Source of the DNA: Rachicladosporium sp. CCFEE 5018
Lineage: Eukaryota; Ascomycota; Dothideomycetes; Cladosporiales; Cladosporiaceae
DNA: 29,597 bases
Assembly: GCA_002077045.2 (NCBI GenBank)
Contig: KZ111203.1
Coordinates: 58,606 to 88,202 of the forward strand
Direction of reading: 5' to 3'
Shown here in pieces: positions 19,902 through 29,597 of the stretch (the first letter of the stretch is position 1; every line of letters begins with the position of its first letter). A program made the position numbers and the translations under genes. The notes below the pieces were generated by a model. The model saw only the letters and a list, made by a program, of their open reading frames with translations. It made no database searches and was not told where the DNA came from.

Positions 19902-22226
19902 ATGATGGCGCGCTCTGGGCTGGCTATTGGCCTTACGGCTGGCCTCCTCTTCCTCCTTGCGACATTAGGCCTGCTCGAGATCATTCGAGCGCCAGTACAA
20001 TCGCACGTCGGCGTCGCTGACAGCACTGAGAATGCGAGCCCGCCGCAGTCTGGGTCCACAGCCCCTCTGGCAGATCAGCATGGTCACCAGTACCTTCTTG
20101 GGGTCGGCAAGGGCGACATCACTGGCCCGGTCGTCGAGATCAATTTCATGGGCTACGCAGACCCAGCTCAACTAGGCACAGGACTGAGGCAGAGACTGTA
20201 CTCACGAGCGTTTATCATCGGAGATGAAGACGACACTACCTCGCGGATCGTCTACCTTGTGCTCGACACGCAAGCTGGTGACACCGCCGTTCGGCATGGC
20301 ATCTTGACAGCATTGTCCGAGCTCGGTGACGGATATTCAATGTACGGGCCACAAAACATCGCAGTGACCGGCACCCACTCTCACAGCGGACCTGGAGCGT
20401 GGCTGAACTACCTTCTTCCGCAGATCACCAGTAGAGGTTTCAACAAGCCTTCGTATCAGGCGATTGTAGATGGTGCCGTAGCGTCGATCCAGCAAGCACA
20501 TGAATCGCTGCAGCTGGGTACTCTGAGCTTCGGCAGTATTCAAGTCTTTGATGCCAACATCAATAGGAGTCCTTACGCTTACCTTGCCAATCCCGAAGCT
20601 GAGAGGCTACACTATGAACACGATGTAGACAAGACTCTCACTCTACTCCGCTTCCAGCACCATACGCATGATGGTCTTGAGGATGTCGGTGTACTCACAT
20701 GGTTTCCGGTTCATGGCACAAGCATGCTTGGCAACAACACACTCGTCACTGGCGACAACAAGGGTGTTGCTGCAGACCTGTTCGAGAAGATGACCAATGA
20801 CTCTAGCTTTGTCGCAGGCTTTTCGCAAAGCAATGTCGGAGACACATCCCCCAACGTTCTGCGCGCGTACTGCGAGTCTGGCGACGCAGCTGGTCAGATG
20901 TGTGACTTCAAGACGAGCTTATGCGGCAACAAGACACAGCCCTGCCATGGTCGAGGACCTTACTTCGGACGAGACGATGCTGGTACAGCGTCTTCTTTTG
21001 AGATTGGCCGTCGCCAGTATGCCGCGGCGGTTAAGCTCTGGAAGAATGCCTCCGCATTCACAGCTATCGAGGGCAAAGCAGTCAAGTCCATCCACAAATT
21101 CGCAGACTTCACTAATTTCCGCTTCGCGCTTTCAAACGGCACACTTGCTCAGACGTGTCCAGCTGCGCTCGGACAGTCGTTCGCGGCAGGTACCACCGAT
21201 GGGCCTGGAGCCTTCGACTTCAAGCAAGGCAGCTCTGATGCAAATCCACTGTGGTCCCTGATAGGCAATCGTATACACAAGCCTAATGAAACTCAACATG
21301 CCTGCCATGGAGCCAAGACGATCTTGCTTGACGTAGGCGAAAGTGAAGATCCATATGCATGGAGTCCAAATATCGTAGACATTCAGGTGCTACGAGTCGG
21401 ACAGCTGTTCATGATCATCGCGCCCGGTGAAGCCACGACAATGTCAGGACGACGCTGGATGGGCGCTCTAAAGTCTGCAGCTGCCGACGCTTTCTCTGAT
21501 CTGGCTACAGAGCCTCTGGTAGTCCTTGGTGGCCCAGCAAATACCTACGCCCACTACATCGCTACCCCAGAAGAGTACTCTATCCAACGATACGAAGGCG
21601 CCTCCACACTTTACGGTCCACACACTTTGAATGCGTACATCAACCAAACACTGACACTGCTGCCTGCTCTCGATGCTTCGGAATCTTCCTTTCCACGGCT
21701 AAAGCGCGGACCTCCCCCACCGATCAACATCGATGCAAGCTTGAGCTTTATCACCCCAGTCATTGTTGACCGCGCACCTCTCTTCAAGTCGTTCGGCGAT
21801 GTTGTCACTGACGTAAAGGCTCGATACATTTCTGGCGACACGATCATAGCCTCCTTCGTCGGCGCGAATCCTCGCAACGACTTCAGATTAGGTCAGACTT
21901 TCGCAGCGGTAGAAAGGTATAACAGCGAAGCCAACATTTGGACCCAGGTCCGCGACGACAGTGACTGGAGTCTTGTGTATGAATGGAAGCGGACGAGCAC
22001 TGTGGTGGGCACCAGCCAAGTAATCATCAGCTGGGAGACGAAGTGGGAGAACGGTGCTTGGCGGCGAGATAACACAGGCCTTATCGATGAAAACCATGGC
22101 GACTTGATGATCCGGGACGTTGAGCTCCGCGGCCGATATCGCTTGAAGTACTACGGCGATGCGAAGTCTTTCGGCGGGAGCATTACGCCGTTTGAAGGTG
22201 TCAGTGGGGTGTTCGAGATTGCATGA
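19902..22226 (+). CDS. Neutral (alkaline, non-lysosomal) ceramidase
   Basis: Single exon, 774 aa from ATG 19902; the frame is open a little upstream but only from a GTG. It hydrolyses the amide bond of ceramide to sphingosine and fatty acid. Family motifs, numbered from this start: LLGVGKGDITGPVVEINFMG (about 65-84) at the domain start; GTHSHSGPGAW with zinc-ligand candidates His159 and His161; WFPVHGTSM with His271; NVGDTSPN with the expected catalytic Ser316; APGEATTMSGRRW, which supplies the Glu ligand; and AHYIATPEEYSIQRYEGAST with the Tyr ligand. The C-terminal Ig-like domain ends at FEGVSGVFEIA. Residues 8-28 (AIGLTAGLLFLLATLGLLEII) are hydrophobic after a short basic N terminus, so a secreted or type II membrane-anchored form is expected. 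Several N-glycosylation sites are present. It is convergent with the CCCH-protein gene. Confidence 0.96.
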   Translation: MMARSGLAIGLTAGLLFLLATLGLLEIIRAPVQSHVGVADSTENASPPQSGSTAPLADQHGHQYLLGVGKGDITGPVVEINFMGYADPAQLGTGLRQRLYSRAFIIGDEDDTTSRIVYLVLDTQAGDTAVRHGILTALSELGDGYSMYGPQNIAVTGTHSHSGPGAWLNYLLPQITSRGFNKPSYQAIVDGAVASIQQAHESLQLGTLSFGSIQVFDANINRSPYAYLANPEAERLHYEHDVDKTLTLLRFQHHTHDGLEDVGVLTWFPVHGTSMLGNNTLVTGDNKGVAADLFEKMTNDSSFVAGFSQSNVGDTSPNVLRAYCESGDAAGQMCDFKTSLCGNKTQPCHGRGPYFGRDDAGTASSFEIGRRQYAAAVKLWKNASAFTAIEGKAVKSIHKFADFTNFRFALSNGTLAQTCPAALGQSFAAGTTDGPGAFDFKQGSSDANPLWSLIGNRIHKPNETQHACHGAKTILLDVGESEDPYAWSPNIVDIQVLRVGQLFMIIAPGEATTMSGRRWMGALKSAAADAFSDLATEPLVVLGGPANTYAHYIATPEEYSIQRYEGASTLYGPHTLNAYINQTLTLLPALDASESSFPRLKRGPPPPINIDASLSFITPVIVDRAPLFKSFGDVVTDVKARYISGDTIIASFVGANPRNDFRLGQTFAAVERYNSEANIWTQVRDDSDWSLVYEWKRTSTVVGTSQVIISWETKWENGAWRRDNTGLIDENHGDLMIRDVELRGRYRLKYYGDAKSFGGSITPFEGVSGVFEIA

Positions 22227-22444
22227 TGGGGCTGTACAGGTAAGAGAGGGAAGCAGCAATGCTATGTATGTATGCGTATGACTGTATGCGCGAAAATGAC
22301 TGATACCTACCCATGCCGCAAGACCAACTGGTCGCGACAGACTAACACTTCCATCATCACCCCTTTCAATTCCATCTCATCCGGATCATCTCATCTCGCA
22401 CCCACTCCCTGCTCCAACCCACGCTCCGTCAACTGCATGTATCT

Positions 22445-24220
22445 TCACGAGCTCTTCAGCTTCGCCATGTCAGTGGCAGCTGGTGGCTTGACAGCCTTCA
22501 TGGCAGCTTTCGACCTCTCCCTCCACCCCACAGGCTTGCGACGCCGAGCAGCGAGTTCGTCGCCGTTCCTCATGCGGACGAGGAAGGCTGTCTGCTGACT
22601 TGCGAGTGACTTGTCGACAACGTAATCCGTCAACAGATCTGCAGGCTGGCTGGCCGCTCCTGCAGATGGACGATTGAGCCCGTTCCACGAGGAGCGCCGG
22701 CGGGTAAGAACTTTCAAGCTCTTTGAGCCCGATAATCCGGTTTCGGATGGCGAGGGTGGCGCATGTTTGGAAGCCATCATGCCGTCTTTGCGAGATGCAG
22801 CAGCGAGCTGACGGGTCTGCTCGGGCACCACAGTTGACTTGTCGACTATTCTAGTGCTGACAGTGGGTTCAGCGACTGCAGGACAGATCTCCTCAGTACC
22901 GCAAGTGCGGGTGAATCGAACCCGAGCTTCAGCAATGTGCTGCTCTGGCGACTCGCCGGCAGGCACAAACACTTTGCGTGGTCGAGGTCTGCTGTCGAGG
23001 TAATTCCTTACAGTCGATGGGCTGGCGGAGTTTTCGCGGGGTGAGCTTTGCACGGAACTCGATGAAGATATGGATTGCGTAGATGGTGGTGGGAAGGGCT
23101 GAGGATCGAAAGTAGATACCGTAAGGTCGGGTTCGAAGTCGATGAGATCGCCGCCGGGCGGAAGCTTGCGACATCCACCGCCAACAGGAGTCCCGCTCGG
23201 CGCAGACACCAGCTCGAACGAGAATGCCGGTGACGGCTTGGACTCCGCCGGCTCGTGCTCTACATCTGTAGCTTCGTGGGTCTTGTTCTCCGCCTCATCA
23301 TCACTGCCCACAGACAGCTCAGAAATGCTGTTGTCATCACCAACATCACTGTCACTGTCATCGGACGGTCTGAGCCACTCCGCAGCTCTCATCGGCAAAC
23401 CAACAGTCGGCTTCGAACTCATACCCTCCAGCTTCGGCGCAGTCTTTTCCAGATACCAGCGAGGGACAGTGCGAAAGCCGATAGACTCCAAGGTCGCCTT
23501 GTCAGGCATCTCATGCTTGTACAAACAACCTTGCTGAGTGTAGTCGCACTCGCCGTGGCGGATCCAGTGCGTGCAGTACACTTTCTTCTCCTGGTCTGGT
23601 GCAGTGCCAGAGGCGGGGAGGGAGGGCTTGAGTGCAGAGCCATCGGATCTGGCCGTAGCGTTGGCGGAGAGGATAGCGTCGATGGTTGCTTGGGTCTTTT
23701 CGATGCTGTCAGTTGCGGACTTGCGCCAGTTGGTAGCCAGAGCCGCGGCTGACACGGGACGAGGCTGCAGAGTCTGATGTAGTGGAGTTGGTGTGGTCAC
23801 ACGAGCGACAGAACCGCCCATGCCTATACCCAGCCGGACCATCGCATCGGGAGCCAGGAATTGCCTCCCGTTAGTGTCGCACTGGGCGCTCGGAATGCGT
23901 GAATGCGTAGGGAGAGACGTTGGCACGGGTCCAGCAGCAGGAACCGCCTGTCCAGTCTCAAAGTCATAGCACTTGCCAGTGTACGGGAGTGTGCCGACAT
24001 ATTGCATGCCGAACGTGTCTTGGTAGCTCAAGGGCCGTCCAAATCCACGAAGGCGGATATGTGGTGGGAGCTCATCGACTGGGATGAGAGGGATGAAAAT
24101 ACCATCAGGGCGGGCTATGAAGTACGAGGGGCGCAGAGGGACAGGGTATGCTGATTGGAACGAGGGCGTTGGACCAGAGGTGTGTTTAGCGATCGCTTCA
24201 CTGGCTTGCGTGGCGCTCAT
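22445..24220 (-). CDS. Single CCCH zinc-finger protein
   Basis: Single exon, 591 aa, ATG 24220. One CCCH finger: C216, C225, C232, H236 (C-x8-C-x6-C-x3-H) in YCTHWIRHGECDYTQQGC, followed by YKHEMPDKATLESIGFR, a combination I recall from conserved but poorly characterised fungal proteins. CCCH fingers usually bind RNA, so a role in mRNA handling is plausible but not shown. The N terminus is a Pro-rich stretch with FIARPDGIFIPLIPVDELP. After the finger the protein is mostly disordered: acidic Ser/Asp runs (about residues 285-315), Ser-rich patches, and a basic C terminus (RRRSSWNGLNRPS, then AARRRKPVGWRERSKAAMKA). No second finger or RRM was found. It is convergent with the ceramidase gene and divergent from the dihydroorotase gene. 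Confidence 0.85.
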   Translation of the reverse strand: MSATQASEAIAKHTSGPTPSFQSAYPVPLRPSYFIARPDGIFIPLIPVDELPPHIRLRGFGRPLSYQDTFGMQYVGTLPYTGKCYDFETGQAVPAAGPVPTSLPTHSRIPSAQCDTNGRQFLAPDAMVRLGIGMGGSVARVTTPTPLHQTLQPRPVSAAALATNWRKSATDSIEKTQATIDAILSANATARSDGSALKPSLPASGTAPDQEKKVYCTHWIRHGECDYTQQGCLYKHEMPDKATLESIGFRTVPRWYLEKTAPKLEGMSSKPTVGLPMRAAEWLRPSDDSDSDVGDDNSISELSVGSDDEAENKTHEATDVEHEPAESKPSPAFSFELVSAPSGTPVGGGCRKLPPGGDLIDFEPDLTVSTFDPQPFPPPSTQSISSSSSVQSSPRENSASPSTVRNYLDSRPRPRKVFVPAGESPEQHIAEARVRFTRTCGTEEICPAVAEPTVSTRIVDKSTVVPEQTRQLAAASRKDGMMASKHAPPSPSETGLSGSKSLKVLTRRRSSWNGLNRPSAGAASQPADLLTDYVVDKSLASQQTAFLVRMRNGDELAARRRKPVGWRERSKAAMKAVKPPAATDMAKLKSS

Positions 24221-25149
24221 GGCAATTGGAAGGACTTGTGATATAGATTGCGATATTGCCCGAGCAAAGAGTCCAGGACCTCTCAGGTATCAGCGTACTT
24301 AGACTAAGCTATGTCGAACATCTTCGCTGTGATCTGCTTATACAAGATGGCATGGCGGCCTGATTGCTGGTCTGAGCCTTGTCCAGCCAGACTGTTGCTT
24401 GTCCGGCCGTGTTTGTCTCGTTGTCTTGCATCCTGACCGAGCGCTAAATACCGTCGCTTTGTAGTAGCAATAGACAAAGATGATAGTAGCTGGCCGAAGG
24501 TCTCACAGAAACTTGTGTCTAGCACGACGGGTATGCGCAGTTGTTCACAAAGGACATCTGGCGAGCTGCATTGATCGACGCAGAGACGCGATGATCCGCG
24601 ACGAGTAAGTAGAGCAATGGATCATCTCGGAGAGGCGTGGAGTATAGTAAGAGAATCGAAGACACTTGCCGTATTCGCATGATTATGCTTCCGGCTGCTG
24701 ATGCTCCATCGCGACGGCGGTGGAATGATGCTTCAAGCAGCGTGTGGACAGAGCCTTGCTCCTTTCATTCCTACTGAGGCGCCCTTAGCATATCTTTCCG
24801 TCGAGATACCTGAGCTGCAGTCGCGGTATGTTGTGAAGCGAGGTGATCAGCCACTGATCTGAGTGGTGTAGAGATGGAAGAGTTGCCTCCTCCCCGGCAC
24901 TGAGGCATTTTCGGCAGCCGGATGTCAGATACACGTGTGGCTGGGTGCATAGCTGCCTGTCCCAATGGTTGCTTTTCCAATCTGAGACAGCTGCTCTTCC
25001 CTTGCCACTTGATTCACGATGTTGATCTGGGAGCAAGGCCGTTCATTTTGTTAACGTGAAGTCGCGTAATGTACTGTAGGACAGAACTCGCCAAGCACTG
25101 AGGCCCGTGCGAGTCAATCTCACCGTGAAACGAACAAGCCAAGATCAAG
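24221..25149. promoter_or_regulatory. Divergent intergenic region between CCCH-protein and dihydroorotase genes
   Basis: About 930 bp between outward-facing starts. It should hold both promoters; a CCAAT motif lies at 24961-24965 on the plus strand. Short frames (for example 24304-24525 and 24771-25036, minus) show no domain and are not called. No RNA gene or repeat was recognised. Confidence 0.35.
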
Positions 25150-26374
25150 ATGCCGTTCAAACTCACCAGGGAACCAACAAGAGAGATGTCGCCGCTCGCC
25201 AAACTTGATGGCTACGAGCTGCCAGCCGCGGCGGATATGCACGTTCACTTGCGCGAGGGTGCCATGACAGAGCTTGTTGTGTAAGTCGCATGAAGAAGCC
25301 ATTGATTGATATCTGACTAATCACTGCCTCTACTAGGCCTACCATACGCCAGGCTGGAGTCAACACGGTCTTCGTGATGGTGAGATGTATCCGTACTGAT
25401 AACGAGCGCATAGCTGAAACGACCCACAGCCCAATCTCGTGCCGCCCATCACCACAGTTCAACATGCGCTCAACTACCGCAGCCGCCTTGAAGAACTCGA
25501 ACCCAACGTCACGTTCCTCATGTCTCTTTACCTCCACCCCAACATCTCTCCCGATACCATCATCGAAGCCAAGAAAGCCGGCATCACTGGCGTCAAGTCC
25601 TATCCTCATGGTGTGACCACACACTCGAACGAAGGCGTCGTCTCGTACGAGCCTTTCTACCCGGTGTTCGAGGAGATGCAACGTCAGAACATGGTGCTCA
25701 ACCTGCATGGCGAGAAGCCGTCATCTCCCGGATCTGACGTGACAGTTTTGAATGCCGAGGAAGCGTTCCTGCCAACTTTGCTGGACTTGCATAAGCGCTT
25801 CCCTAAATTGCGCATCATTCTCGAGCACTGCACATCGGAAGCAGCGATCGCGGCTGTGAAGTCCTGCGGTCCGACTGTCGCAGCCACGCTCACATCGCAC
25901 CATCTGTTCCTCACTGTAGACGACTGGGCAGGTGATCCACACAGCTTCTGCAAACCGGTGGCGAAGCTCCCATCAGATCGCCGCGCTCTGCTCAGGACTG
26001 CAGTAGAAGGCAATCCGAAGTTCTTTCTTGGCACTGACTCGGCACCTCATCCAGCTATCTCAAAGCGTGGCGACAAGGTCGCGGCTGGAGTCTTCACTCA
26101 GCCGAATGCGGTTGGATTGGTGATCGATGCGCTCGAGATTGGGATTCAGATGGACGTCATCAAAGAATCAGATGTGACGGAAGAGAAGCTAGCGAACTTC
26201 ATCAGCAGCTTTGGTCGCAAGTTCTACGAAGTAGAAGATGAGCGCAAGGAGAGGATAGTGCTGAGGAAGCCTACTAAGCCAGTGCAAGATATCTTGCGCA
26301 CGGCAGACGGAAGCATCGAAGTGATCCCATTCCGAAGAGGGAAGATGACGTGGGGTGTGGAATGGTTGAAGTGA
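25150..26374 (+). CDS. URA4: Dihydroorotase (pyrimidine biosynthesis)
   Basis: Three exons: 25150-25280, 25337-25379 and 25430-26374; introns are 56 nt (GTAAGT...TAG) and 50 nt (GTGAGA...CAG). Product 372 aa, the usual length of the monofunctional fungal enzyme (the URA4 product). It cyclises carbamoyl aspartate to dihydroorotate in de novo UMP synthesis. Catalytic features: AADMHVHLREG with zinc ligands His31 and His33; VMPNLVPP; GVKSYPHG with Lys114, the carboxylated lysine that bridges the two zincs; LNLHGE; LEHCTSEAA; and LGTDSAPH with the catalytic Asp. The middle exon of only 43 nt is easily missed by gene prediction. The stop is 41 bp from the stop of the convergent lectin-like gene, so the transcripts probably overlap at their 3' ends. 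Confidence 0.97.
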
Positions 26375-26415
26375 AACCTGTCGTATGTGTTGCGTACATG
26401 TACAGAGGCTTGCTA

Positions 26416-27513
26416 TCACGCATATCCGAGTGTGAAGTACGTCGCTTCTGCACTTCGCAGAGCGTCTTTTCCGCCAGCCTCTGGGAAATGGTCAGTCGAG
26501 TCGTATAACGAGCACATCGATGGCACTTACTGATTGTCCACTTGAAGCCAGTCTTGCTCACATCCGACACCTCTACCCCGACCTTCAAATCTTGCCCTCC
26601 CTTGAGGTCGAATTGACTCAACGCGACCAGCACTGTAGGCGCCGAGGTGAACGTGCCCTTCTCGAACTCAACCTTGCCGCTGACCGTTCCATCCTTCTTA
26701 TCCTCCACGTCCTCTGTGCTGAAGCTACCAGTCGCGACCTTCTTCTTACCTTTCTTATTCACAATCCAGGTAACGTCAAGTCTCTCACAGCTCTCGCCGC
26801 AATCCACATGCGCCGTAAAGCCCTTGTTCGTCACCTTGCTCGGGTAGAAGTCGCACTGATAATCGGCCTTATCGTCCGTCTTAAACCGAAAACCTTGCAG
26901 CCATCCCGACACCTCGACCTCTGAATCTTTCGGAAAGCTCTTGGGGTACTTCATCGACTTCTCGGTTTCGCCCTTCGTCAGATCGAAGGTTGTGGTGAGG
27001 AACGCCGAGTCATGCGCGTCTTCTTTTGCCTCCATCCACACCAGCTCGGCGTCGTAGATCAGCTGCGTCTTCTCATCGGAGAGCCAAGCTTGTATCAGAG
27101 GGGACACGATCCGCTCATTGTCAACAAAGACTTCGACATGTAGGTCGAGTGCCGCCTTCTCGAAATGGTCTTTCGAGGCGCCATTAAGGTCGAGCATCTT
27201 GAGACCTTTAGCGATCTGCGCGTGATCATCAGCTTTGAATTGCGGCAAGACAACGTAGTGCTGCATGGCGACTTACCACTGGCGGTTTCTCGTAGTGCCC
27301 TTTCGGCAGCCGCACCAGACGTGAAGCACCTCTGTCTGCTGTCTTTGGCTTTGGACGCACGTCGGAGACCTTAAAGTGTCCATTGTCCTCACCGGGATCG
27401 CGAGAGTGCGTGAAGAACTCATCGCCGGTTCCCAATGTACCTTCGCGCCACTGCTTCGCTTCCTCTTCCTGCCCTTTACCACCACCACCAAAGCTGGGCA
27501 TCCATGAAGACAT
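26416..27513 (-). CDS. Protein with three H-type-lectin-like modules
   Basis: Three exons on the minus strand: 27513-27277, 27215-26531 and 26480-26416; introns are 61 nt (GTAAGT...CAG) and 50 nt (GTAAGT...CAG). Product 328 aa. Module 3 (about residues 262-328) has the H-type lectin pattern: GTFTSAPTVLVALSQFDL, VGVEVSDVSKTGFKWTI, then a short last strand whose end comes from the third exon (SAEATYFTLGYA). Module 1 (about 46-150) has GHFKVSDVRP, PPVIAKGLKMLDLNGASK and IQAWLSDEKTQLIYDAELVW; module 2 (about 170-246) has VEVSGWLQGFRFK and VTNKGFTAHVDCGESCERLD. H-type lectins bind GalNAc or related sugars; here sugar binding is inferred only. The N terminus (MSSWMPSFGGGGKGQ) has no signal peptide, so it is probably intracellular. 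Using the unspliced frames alone would give a wrong start and a wrong C terminus. Confidence 0.85.
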
Positions 27514-27856
27514 TGCGCTGCGATAGTAGATTCGACCGTGCCTCCGAAAATGTGGAACGATTGTACGATAGAAGAAACAGGACAACGACCGGAACCTACC
27601 TATAGCTATCTGTTGAAGGCGTGCCGTGTCTGTTCAACGCGTTTCATGCGCCAACTCTTTCCCTCTTCTCTCGCAGGGCTCAAACAAGGCACAACGTGGA
27701 GACGTTGACCCGTCGAGTTTGTTGTCAGTATCGACGTCAGTGGACCCCTGTCGCGGGGACGAGGCCGAGGCGGCTGGGCTGATGAGGAAGGTCGAGACGT
27801 TAGTGAGGCAGAGAGGAAGACCTCTAGTCACCGCAGATACGCTTCTTGTAGGTAGC
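27514..27856. promoter_or_regulatory. Divergent intergenic region between lectin-like and carboxylesterase genes
   Basis: About 340 bp between outward-facing starts, if the esterase begins at 27857. It should carry both promoters. A frame continues through much of it (27626 on, not ATG-started) but has no domain. No specific site was recognised. Confidence 0.35.
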
Positions 27857-29597
27857 ATGGGCTCGATTAAATCAGAGAGTTGCGATCAGTAAGTCTGTGA
27901 GACGGTCGTTGCAGTCACGCCGAAACATCCTTCCGATTCTGTTACTTGCCCATTGTCACAATGCCCTCTACTTCCTACACGCGAGCCGCCTCCCTTTCAA
28001 TGCTGGCCCACTTGGCCACATCGAGGGACTTACCATCTCGCAACACGACAAATTCTTGCTACATTACTTCGGTGGTCTGCCATACGCATTACCTCCGGTA
28101 GGAAAGTATCGGTTCCGCCGCCCAAGACCACTGGCCCCATGTTACCAGCATGGCACAAGGGCGAGTCCGGGACGCTTCACCGGATCGGCCGCCGTCTGTC
28201 CTCAACCATGGGATGAAGATGACAAGTCTTTGTGGGATGAGAACTGCCTCCAATTGAACATCTACATACCGGCAGCCACTCCGCCCAAAGGCGGCTGGCC
28301 TTGCCTTGTGTATCTACACGGAGGCTATCTGCAATGGGGAGATCCCAACATGGCACCCAGTTCACTTGTTGTATGCTCGTCGTGAACATCTCTTTTACTT
28401 CCTGTCTGACTGACAGCGATTGACAGCCCTTGCTCACCGAGACAGCCTTCAAGGCCATCATCGTAGCACCCGCATACCGACTGAATGCGTTCGGGTTTCT
28501 CGCCAGTCACGAGCTGGATGAGGAAGCACGCATGGACAATGTCCAAGCTACAGGCAACTGTGGTTTCTGGGACCAGCGTCTCGCAATCGAGTGGGCATGG
28601 AAGAACGTATCACTTTTCGGCGGTGACCAGACGAACGTGACTCTCGTAGGCTACTCCGCAGGTGCTCACTCAACTTTCCAGCAACTTGCGCACGAGCTAT
28701 ATTTCGTCCCGGATGAGAAGGCAATCATCAAACGGGCAATCATGTGGTCAAATTCTCCGAGTGTACAGCCGAGGAATCTCGATCAACATCAGGACCAGTT
28801 CGACGAGCTGTGTTCTGTCCTCGGAATCGCTAATACATTATCGGCCACCGACAGGCTCACCCAGCTCAGGGCTGTACCAGCCACGAATTGATGGCGGCCC
28901 AACACCATCTCAAGCGCTCTGAGTTTCGCGCCTACACCGATGACTCCTTCATCTCTCCCACGATCGTCTCACACATTAACAGCGGCGATTTCGCTAAACG
29001 CATGAAGCGTCGTGGCATCAAGCTCATGAACGGCGAATGTCGTGACGAGCACAACTCATATCGTTCGTGGCGGACGCCTTCGGACTCTTACGCCGCTGTG
29101 AAGACTCGACTCATTGCCGACTACCCTTCCGTGGTAGTGGAGAAACTCATGAAACACTACTGCAAGGGTTCACAGGATCTCCCCAAAGCTTACAAAGACT
29201 GGCCTGACCTTTTCGGCCACATCTACGCCGATTGTCAAGTCCACAATCTTGAACGTGGCTTCCAAAACGCACTGTTCAAGGGCGGTCTTGTACCGGGCAA
29301 AGACGTCCTCAGATATAGATTCGATAAGCGGATGAAGTGCGTTGACGCCATCATACCGCCAGAGTGGGGCGTCACTCATGCCACAGATCTCGACTCTATC
29401 TGGCTCTGGGGTGCATGCGGTGATGGGCTGACTGCAGACGAGAAAGGAATGCTCAACGACTGGAATGAGCAGTTTGCTGCGTTCGTGCGAGGCGATAATG
29501 TGCAGTGGGGTCCAAGTAGTCCGAAGCAGATGCGGCGACTTCGAGCAGATGGCAAGACTGATGTGTGGGAAGACGACCGGTGGGAGCAGGGTCTGGA
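27857..29597 (+). CDS. Type B carboxylesterase/lipase, partial, with an apparent frameshift
   Basis: The gene runs off the right edge. Proposed exons: 27857-27888 (tentative, MGSIKSESCD), 27986-28370, then 28427 onward; introns are 97 nt (GTAAGT...GAG, weak acceptor) and 56 nt (GTATGC...CAG). Alpha/beta-hydrolase features: LGHIEGLTISQ, HYFGGLPYALPPVGKYRFR, the oxyanion loop HGG near 28317-28325, the nucleophile in GYSAG (Ser codon 28655-28657), and the probable catalytic His in GVTHATDLDSIW (His codon 29377-29379). No signal peptide is visible, so it may be intracellular. At 28883-28891 the frame ends (VPATN, then TGA), but the family sequence runs on in another frame (LMAAQHHLKRSEFRAYTDDS) and stays open to 29597. 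A one-base loss or two-base gain would explain it. A 41-nt GT...AG intron (28874-28914) could also bridge it but would remove conserved sequence. The substrate is unknown. Confidence 0.88.

Noticed and set aside
22908..22990. tRNA B-box-like sequence (GGTTCGATTC on the minus strand)
   Set aside because: No A box or matching acceptor stem upstream, and it lies inside the CCCH-protein coding sequence.
26274..26480. C-terminal extension of the lectin-like ORF beyond WTIS
   Set aside because: It is intron read-through plus antisense of dihydroorotase; splicing to the exon at 26480-26416 gives the family ending.
27229..27585. Unspliced 118-codon frame as the whole N-terminal gene of the lectin-like protein
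   Set aside because: Its end runs into the GTAAGT intron; the spliced version restores the lectin pattern (PPV joined to IAKGLKMLDL).

Overview
The window looks like nuclear DNA of a filamentous ascomycete, most probably a Dothideomycete. That placement is an inference from protein character and gene style; no search was run. Genes are dense, on both strands, with short GT-AG introns (50-97 nt). No rRNA, tRNA, CRISPR array or transposon was recognised.

Left part (1-6710), housekeeping: the 3' part of an Rrn5-like RNA polymerase I factor (+), convergent with the clamp loader subunit Ctf18 (-), then a pirin with an N-terminal membrane segment (-), then a three-exon methyltransferase-like protein (+) that shares a short divergent promoter with the pirin.

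Middle (6820-12997), the most unusual part: five tandem genes for small MYND zinc-finger proteins (237-288 aa). Four lie on the minus strand and one on the plus strand. All five are cut by a phase-2 intron at the same place, between the sixth zinc-binding cysteine and the final His-x3-Cys. At least four share a C-terminal domain I cannot name. They form a locally expanded family.

Next (13800-19000): a DUF3176-type membrane protein whose reading frame is broken by a 5-bp tandem duplication, and a long acidic, highly charged protein with a predicted single alpha-helix, split over two ORFs.

Right part (19900-29597): neutral ceramidase (+), a CCCH zinc-finger protein (-), dihydroorotase of pyrimidine synthesis (+, three exons), a protein with three H-type-lectin-like modules (-, three exons), and a type B carboxylesterase (+, running off the window) with an apparent frameshift.

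Three otherwise healthy genes each show a change of reading frame. These are either real lesions or indel errors in the sequence; reads or a second strain would decide. Apart from the MYND array the genes do not form an obvious pathway.
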